Source of the DNA: Nectonema munidae
Taxonomy: Eukaryota; Nematomorpha; Nectonematoida; Nectonematidae
Direction: 5' to 3'
DNA length: 64,000 bases
Assembly (NCBI GenBank): GCA_030549495.1
Contig: JAUIRK010000681.1
Location: forward strand, 1 to 64,000
Part shown: in pieces, positions 27,801 to 36,800 of the stretch
Position numbering within the stretch: the stretch's first letter is position 1
How the letters are laid out: each line of letters starts with the position of its first letter
The notes under the pieces: generated by a model
The model's database searches: none
Seen by the model: the letters and a program-made list of their open reading frames with translations, nothing else
What the model was told of the DNA's origin: nothing
Made by a program: the position numbers and the translations under genes

Positions 27801-30800
27801 GAACAAAAGTCTGCATCCTTTGTCTGATGAAACAAGTGTATATTTTAGGAAGATTTGTATAAATGCATCATTCTATTCAATATAAAATTTAATGTAATAC
27901 GCAAAATGGAAGTTTTTCAATTACGTTTTCTTTCATAGTGCAAAATTTTTATACTTACGAATATTCTCTACGAAATAAAGGAATACCGTTATGTTCACGT
28001 ATAGAAACTAAAGATACAGGTAAGCCAAAAGTTAATAAAGTATAAAAGATATTAAAAATGTCGTTTGCCGTTACAGAGGAACTTCGGTTAACGAACAAGT
28101 CGACGTATGCCAACTAATTTTGACTCACCTCATGAACTGTTCCTCAAATTATGAACTTCAGAATGGTTGTCTTTCTTAACTTTATATTGGTATATATTGT
28201 CGTATTTTACATATAGAAAGTATTTAATTATACTCACTGCATTACCTTGCAAACCAAGATTCCACTGTAATATTATTATCCCAAAGTAAAGCAATAATTG
28301 TAAGTTTGTTTCAAATTATTCAAGAAATAACAGGATATTTGAAGAAGCATTCAATAAATATTATGGAAAATATGATTCGTGTAAAGAGAGAATAAGAATA
28401 AAAATAGAAGAGCTCTAAATTAAGATCTCTATCGAATCTAAGTTTTGGCAAATGTAGTATACCAAGTGCAAAAAGGAAGGCTATTTGCTTACAAATTCGT
28501 TTATAAATCATTGTTCATATACCTGCGCAGGCATGGGTTTAGCAATCGAGGAAGGGGAAGTAAAAAGAATGGGCTCGTTGTAAAAATTCGGTAATGGACT
28601 TAGCAGAAGAGATGACGAAATGGAAGGGGAGTTGATGTAAGCGACATCAGCATTGTTGCTATTATTGTTATTTTGGTTTATGTAGTCGTGAACTAACTTA
28701 TCAACCATTGAGCCAGCACATTTTTTCTTGTCTGCATCACTTAGCATCAATTCTTGCGCGAAAGGAAGGCTATCATCATCTTTCATCGGTACCTCACATT
28801 CCTCATTATCATCAATGATTATTTCGTCGTCTTCCATATTAGATGATATCTTCATGGAATACGAGGGAATGAGCGATAAATTCCTAGGATAACCCTTTGA
28901 ATCCAGATACAAGGAAGCAGAAGGCTGATTTTTATCGATAGGAGGTACACCGTCTCTTTTATTGTCAAGGTCATGATGACCCATGTGCAGGATTTCGCTC
29001 GCATTATCAGAAAAGGGTGAGTCAGTACACTTAAAAAGTTGATGATGGTCACCATTAGCAAGGTCATTATCACTTGAATGTGTTTGAAAGTTAGTCTCCT
29101 GGCGGCATTCTTTTTTTACTTCTATCATGTCTAAAAATTGAATTAAATTTCGCACCTATGATAGTAAATAATAAAACGGATAAGTGAAAAATATAACAAG
29201 AAAAGCAAGATTGCAATTGCTATAAAAAATGAACACTCTCTGACTGCGAAAAGATGCACAGTCACACATGGGGTTCCAACTAGAACATTTTATAAAACAT
29301 AGAATAGTCTATTTTAAATTCAATAAAATGATAAAATCTTATTTAGTTCAAGTAACGAATTCCTTTGTGTTACCTAAACGAAAAAGTGAATCTATTTTTT
29401 TGTAATTTCAAATAGTAATTGATATTTTGCAATTTACTATTCATTAGTTTGTAAAAAATATATTTTTAGTTTCTAAAACCATCTTATAAATCATATTAGA
29501 TATAATATAGAGTTGCAACGCATTTTAGGAGTGTTTTTACGAAACATCAAAAATAGAACAGAAGCTGCCTGCCATATAATAAAATGAAAGAAATATTCTA
29601 CGGTAATAAATATAAAATCTTGCTATACTTTGACTAATTCCGTGAATCATTAGCCTGATGTTACCAATAAATAAGGGAGTTTATCAAAGAAAGCGAATCA
29701 TGGCAATGCATCATAATCGTTATATATCTGCCCCACTCAAATAATAATGTTTGATCCACTGATTTATTTTGCTTCAGAGTTGCAATGACAATCAAAGCGT
29801 GGAGAAATTAAAGATCTTTTAGAAGATAAGGCACGTAAAAATAGAGAAAAAAATTATGGAATTCAATTTTTCCAACTCTTGAAGAGTGTAGAATGCTGTG
29901 AAATTTAAAAAGGCTCTCATTTGGGCAAATGGAGGAAGAAGAAGATGATGATGACGATTAATTTTATAAAAGGTAAATAGCAAAGAAGAAAAAGTTATAA
30001 GAAAGTCTGATTATTTACAAAGTATAAAAAGGCTTACTTTAAAAATCTTTATTCCCCTCTTATATCGGAAGGTAAATAAATCTTAGATAATACAAAGCAG
30101 TTGTTGAAAGTCATTTGTAAAGATTTTTTAATACAACAACATCGGAATAAACGAGTAAAAATTGGAATAATGAGAATGAAAATAGGTAAAATGGGAAACA
30201 ACCTGCCAGAACTTTGGAAACATTTGTGTCTGCTTGGAGAACATTGGCTTGAATCAAGTCAATTGGACCAGGTCGATGAGAGAGCTTATCATTAAGGTTG
30301 TCCATTAGGCGAATACGCTTCAATTGCATGTGCTTTTCAGCAATTGATGGATCTTTGTATGAATCTAGTGTTAAAACAAAAGTAAACGTCATTAGATCTC
30401 CTTGAATTACACTTTAGAACTTATATTATATATAAACGGGAAAATTTGACTTAAAACGTGAAATTTAAATATTAAGGAAAACAAATATATAAGTTAAAAA
30501 TATTTCAAAACAAATCTATAAATTCTTTCAAATGGCAGAATTTTTAGTTAAACTGAAAATAAGTACGATTTTTATGTCTGCAAAAAATTCCAAAATAAAA
30601 ACAACTAAAAAAATCTGTTTTGGAATTATTTATTTATTTGATATAGAAATCAGGGTTGCGGACTTGGAGTTGGAAGATTTTAAAACAATACGAGTCGCAG
30701 TCAGTTTCCGGAATGGGATTTTTTAAGTAAAAATAATCTTTGGGTATTTAATAAAATAATGAACAAAATGTTTTTATATCCAAAATTTCGCTATAGACTG

Positions 30801-33800
30801 TTTGAGTTAAACATAATAAGGAGGAAAATTTTGGCAAGTTGTAAATCTTATAGAAGTCAAATATTTTCCCTCCAACTCTACAACCCTGATAGAAATATAC
30901 GGTCTAGAATTTTCTTTCGATTGATAATTTTCTAATTGCTCCAATCTTCTTCATGCCCCTTGTTCCTTGAATCATCAAATAGTCCCAATATTTTATTTTA
31001 ACATATAAATCCGATCACATTGTTTTAAGTTTTTATATCCAGATATTAATTTTTGCTTTAAATTAAAAAAATTGAATTGGGTAGGTACCATGATTGCTTT
31101 TCTTTTGATAGACAGTTTTCACATGTAAAAGATTAAAAATTTTGAAAATGTTAAAAGATTTCTTCTAAAGATATTTTCCTCCTTTCATAAAGGATGTTGT
31201 TACCCAAATGAATTTGGGATTTACTATTATCAAAAGGCTATTTGAATTAAGAACTATTGTATCTCTATAACATAGATAGCATCAACGAAAGTGTACACTG
31301 TGTAATGAGAAATAATGCATCATAACAAAACATAATAGAAAATAGGTATTCAAAAACGATACGCGACTGACAGCGAATTTAATACATATCTGATCTACAA
31401 GAATTAAAAAGTGTTCGAAAGAACATTTTTTAATGCTTTTTTCGCCCTATGATTGTCAATAATAATAGAAAACACTATTTTCCTCATTGCACTCAGAATG
31501 GAAATTGCCTGAAGTAAAATTCGAAAAAGATTTTTTACGTTGTTCTCTTAAACACTTATTATATCATTAAGTACAATCATCATCAATCTATGCACAAAAA
31601 GAAGATATCAAATGAGAAAAAGGAATTCTCACAACGAAAATGAAACAGACAGCTTTACAACTGAGCCACTAAAAGAGGAATAAATTATTCACAGCGCTTC
31701 AATCAAGAAACTTGAATCGCTTGAAAAAGGAGACTTTTTGTTGAATATTTGGAAAAACTATAAAACAAGAAAATTCACGCCAGTCTTTTCGCAGAAAAGA
31801 TGTACTGATTAAAGATCTAAGAAGTCTGGAAAGAGAGAAAAAGCAGACAAATTTGACAAAACAAAAAATCTTACAGATAACAGTAAGAAAATAAGTAAGT
31901 AGATAACGATTAAATTGAATAAAATATCCCCCCCCCGCTCCGCTTGATCAGTCTCCCACTGTACTGAAGTCGGGCGGAGAGGCAAATTCAAATCAAGTCT
32001 ATCTCAATTTCTTAGATAAGCGTTTTATTTAATGTTTTCGTTTTTTTTATTATCAAGATTGCTTAGAATAGACTGGCAATGTTTTTGCACTTTCCTTAAA
32101 ATTTTTGTCAATAAAACATAGTACAAATAATTTCATTTTCATGAAATTTTTAGTGTATAACTTATGGGATAGAATAGTTAATTTATATAAATCTAAGGTT
32201 TGCTGCAATTTACCTTTATTTTAAAATTAAAAAAAAAATTTTTTTTACTTTATTTTGGAAACAGGAAGAAAAATAAATTATTGGCGTCTTGCAATTTAGA
32301 AATTAATATGATTTGCGCATATTCTAGAAAGTGTTGGCCATCCCTGGTCTAGCATATCTAAAACAAGTTTAAAACTTCAAATCTGTATGGAAATGTGAGT
32401 GTGAAAATGTTCTTATTTGTATGTTATATTCGTTGAAGGTGGTTATGTTTATGATCAGGAGCTTTTATTGCTGACTTCAGTGGGTTGGGAAAGAGTGTTT
32501 TAATTCAAAATGATAATAATTAATCCAAAGACTTGAAGGGCTCTTTTGTTCTTTGCATCTTGTAGATCTTTGGTTTATAGTTAAAGCATGTAGAGTCAGA
32601 TAAATGACGTCTTTAGTTTGACATCAATTGCTCGAGATAAAATAGCAGCTTTGAAACCGGTCAGTCCACTAAAGCAGAAAGCGTTAATAGCGAGGTAATT
32701 TCTTGTTATAATTTTTGGAATTTTTCTTCTGACTGCTTTATGGATAGAAGGTAAAATAAGTAATGCTGTTAAAAGTTTTATGTCATTTCGGATTTATTAT
32801 CGTTTTTAAGATGTTTTTGCCACTTGTGGTAAACGTTTATAAGGTAATTATTAACATTTGTGAAAGTATAAGACTATTGACGTTTTTTATGTTTTCCCAA
32901 CTTAATACAAAGTTCAAGAGCAAAAATTTATTTTAAGGAGGAAATATAAAAGAAGAATTGAAGAAGAGTAAAAGATATTACAAAAAGTCAAAAAAAAATT
33001 CAACTAAGCACCGGGCCTGTAGCAGCTGCTACATCTGCCACTTTGTTAATCCGGCACTGCCTACAATTCTATTTTTAAATAATAAACATCGGCAGAAAGT
33101 TAATAAGAACTTTTAAATATTCATCAACTTAAATTATTAGGATCATACGGTTTGAATCGTTTAAGTTAAATATACTACCCATCACAATGCTCCTACTCAC
33201 ATTATGGTTTAAAATGGTGAAAGTATGATATATGTTTTTATGGAAATCTAAAATACAAAAAGTAAGGTTGATGAGTCATCATAGAAACAAAAATCAGGAA
33301 ATGCTTTGCATTGAAAAGGACAAACCATCGATTAAAATTGAAAGTAAAAACGTAAAATTTACAATCAGCCGGAATGATGTGTTGTTCAATAAGGGTAGAT
33401 CGATTTGGGCGTTGGCAAATTTTGCGACGAAGAATATCTTCGGTTCTAGCACGCTCCAGCCTATGAACTTGTTCGTGATATTGCGGAGGACAGCGAAGAG
33501 CTTAATAACAAAATCGAAAGAGCTTAACAATACTTCCCTTGAACTCGTCAATTATTTGACTCACGCAGAGATAAAAGCCTTCTATAAATGGACACAATTG
33601 AAAAACGAACTAAAAGCCGTCCAGTTGGTTAAAAAATGCAACAATGTCTGTTAAAATCAACTTTTTAAATCCGATACTTTTGAAAACTAATCGTCCGCTT
33701 ACTTTTTTTCAATAGATATAATTTGAAGCAAACAAATTTAAAGTAAGGAAGACCAGTGTTTCACTTTGTCTGAAAGGGTTTTTAAAGCAGGCGGTTTAAA

Positions 33801-36800
33801 CCTTATATTGATTTTTGAAAATTGGAAAATATACCATTTCTGATATTTTCATAAACAAAAATTCAAACTTTTGATAATCAATAGTTAAGACATGTGTTAA
33901 AAATACAACATATGTTCTCATGATGGGAAAAATGGTAATAGAGAAGATATTTTGGAAATCAAGTTAAAATAGAAAATCATCATTTAATTATCATTTTGAT
34001 AACCAGAATTTTCAGGAATACTCGCCTGCTTTCTTTTTCAATCAAATTTTATACATTTAAAGCAAATGATTTTCATTTATATTAATTTTTAATTCCTCTA
34101 AAAATAACATTTGAACTTGTACTTCTGATTTATCCAAAATATTATAGAAATACAATATGGCGATTTTCTCAAGGAATTGGCTAAGATCCTCTTTCGAAAA
34201 CATTGAATTAAATTCTTCTGCGTAACCCACAAAATTACAAAAGCATTTACTCCTTAATGTTTAAGACGCTAACGAGCAGAGTCGAGTACATTAAAACGGG
34301 CTAAGTATTCCATGAACTTCTAATAAGCTTTGGCAATAAGTAGGGCAAGGTGTGAAAGATTTTACTCATCTTGAACAAAATAGTTACAAATTCTAGATGA
34401 TTCACAAGAAGAAACTTGACTAGATATTTTTGGCAGTTTACCTACAACACCCCTTCGAAGACATAAAAATTTGAGGGTATCTAGTCAAACTCCCCGCTAC
34501 CAAAATCCTCGAAAATTAAGGCATCAGTAACTTTAGTTTTCGGGGATTTTGGTAGGTTTTCGGGGATTTTGACTAGGAACCAAATTTGAGAGGAGACTTT
34601 ACTGAGAATAAATCCAAAAAAATATTTTTTTTTTGGAAAAAAATAAAGTGTTCTCTCAAATTTGTATTTTCTTCATAAATTTAAATTTTATGGACACATT
34701 CGTCAATACGCTTTTTAATAAATATTTCTTCTCAAAGATTTTATTTAAGTGATTGAATCAAAGAACAGAAATTAACTTTAAAATGTTTTAAAAATTTTAA
34801 AAGTGTTTTTTACAAAATAAATTTGAGAAACGATTTTTACTTATAAAAAATACGAGGAAATAATATTCTAGTAATTTAAAAATAAATTCTTTTATTACTT
34901 AATTATAACAGTTAAATCAAATGGGAAATAAATCGTTTAAAATCAATTAATATCATTTATCCTTCCATTAATAAGTGAAACGATCGCCTGCGTGATTGAC
35001 GTAGCTTGAATTTATACGTCTTTTAATATAAGCGCTCTACAAGATTGAATATTAAAATGTTCAGAGTTCTAACATATTTTTATAAAACACTTGCATTCGT
35101 TATTCTATTTATCAAATTTTGTCTCAAATGTTCAAAGTTATTTGTTTTTAAATTTCTTTCGTCTTTTTTTCAATAATATTTATTAAAACAAATCTTCATT
35201 TTGCATCAATTGATGCTTTTAGGCGTATGAAAAAAATTGCTAGTGCTTCTAAAGATAATTCAATAGTAATAAGAGGTAGCAAGGCATAGTTAGGCAAAAA
35301 ACATTCTTCAATCCTAAGATTCACACTATCAGCATGCTGGAGACAGGAATTAATGGCGATGTTAGGATAACAAAATTATATTTAAAAAAAAATTAGGAAA
35401 AAATGGAACTTACGTGGCATGATTCCTTGTTCAACAAGTTGATTGATTGGTCTTCTTGTCATTAGCTTCACTTGCAAAGCTGAAAAAAAATCAAACTTTT
35501 TAAAAAAAAAAATTAGAATGACAAAAGGCTTTTAATATTGAGGTACCAATTTGAGAAGAATCCATTTAGAGTTCTCAAATATCATATCAATTATAATTAT
35601 TTTTTCATTGGTTAATTTTGGTCCGAGTTTTATAAAATATATTTTACAAGAAAAAGACTCAGGGTAACATGGAAAAAAGAAAAATGTTTGAAAATTGCGG
35701 ATGCAGATATTATTACAGATGTTGAAAGGTAAAATTTTAAAAATATAAAAAATTATGCGGATGAGGATGTTTAAGAGGATGTAAAACCAACAGTTATTAA
35801 CATTGGTCAATGTTTAAGCTTTAAGAAGGAAATACTCTTGGAACAAAGTTAAGGCTTCTACTATTTCTAATTGTTGGTGTCCCGTCGGTATATATACAAT
35901 CGTCACAACTATCGTACTATCAGAAGAGGAAGAGGGTGATGTTCTTAGCTCTGAACTACAAGGTCTACTACAGATTCAGTGCACGCTCTATATGAGGTAG
36001 AAGACAACGTTGAGCCAGAAAGAACTTCAGTCTCACTTCAACAAGACAAAACAACTTAATCCACATTTACTTAATTTCTTGAAGACACAACTACTCTGAA
36101 ATATATAAATCTACTCAGAAAGCTTCTTGGGAAATCCAAAAATTCATGCTATATAGATTTGTTATGGTATAAAATTGCATTTATGACTACAAATAAAATT
36201 CGGTTGAATCATTTTTCAAAATTTTTTTTAACTAAAATAAAAACATGCATTTACATTAAAGTTAAGACTTAAAACTTATCAGGATTTTACAATACTTTGA
36301 TATCCACACATGGATGAATACTAGGATTTATGATATAGCATGGATACTAGTATCACATAGATCGGTAAGAAAAACTTAAACAATGATATACATCTAAATC
36401 TAAATATGGAGTTTCAAATGTGAAAAAATAAGTTCTTATTTCAGACAAAATACTTTGAATAATAAAAAACAATTAGTTTAATAATCAACATTGCAAACAC
36501 AAATCTTCCATGTGATCATCTTCATCTCCGTAAGATAGAGATCCTTGACAAAAATTTTCTTCCTAAATATAAACGCTAATAGTTCCAATTCCATTAAGAA
36601 CTTCAACAAGAAGCTCATGTGAACTACATCAGTTTTTCAACCTAACTAAGGAAAATTTCACAATCAAAATTGCATAAAGCTTTAGCTTACATTCGTTTCT
36701 AGATTTCGATTGCACACGGCTAACTAACTCCACTAAATACTAAAGATGTATCGGATATCCGCAAAAAAATTTTACATCTTCTTAGCATCCTCAACCACGG

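Larger units (their letters stand above)
26611..28522 (-). other. MRTF intron rich in short transposons
   Basis: This interval holds two short elements with target duplications (27195-27497 and 28074-28267), a CAGTGGTTCTGAAATCG hAT-like end at 27680, a right-end fragment at 27115-27172 and the tentative 49-nt exon. No other exon was recognised. Confidence 0.5.
30365..33362 (-). other. MRTF intron between RPEL3 and RPEL2 exons
   Basis: A 3-kb intron containing the 30651-30888 element and a lone hAT-like end at 32330-32352. A poly-C run lies near 31929, followed by a small CTCCGC/GCGGAG hairpin. No exon was recognised. Confidence 0.5.

Noticed and set aside
33232-33654. 140-residue plus-strand frame
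   Set aside because: It is the shadow of the minus-strand MRTF RPEL2 exon (33363-33500), which has clear homology and splice sites.
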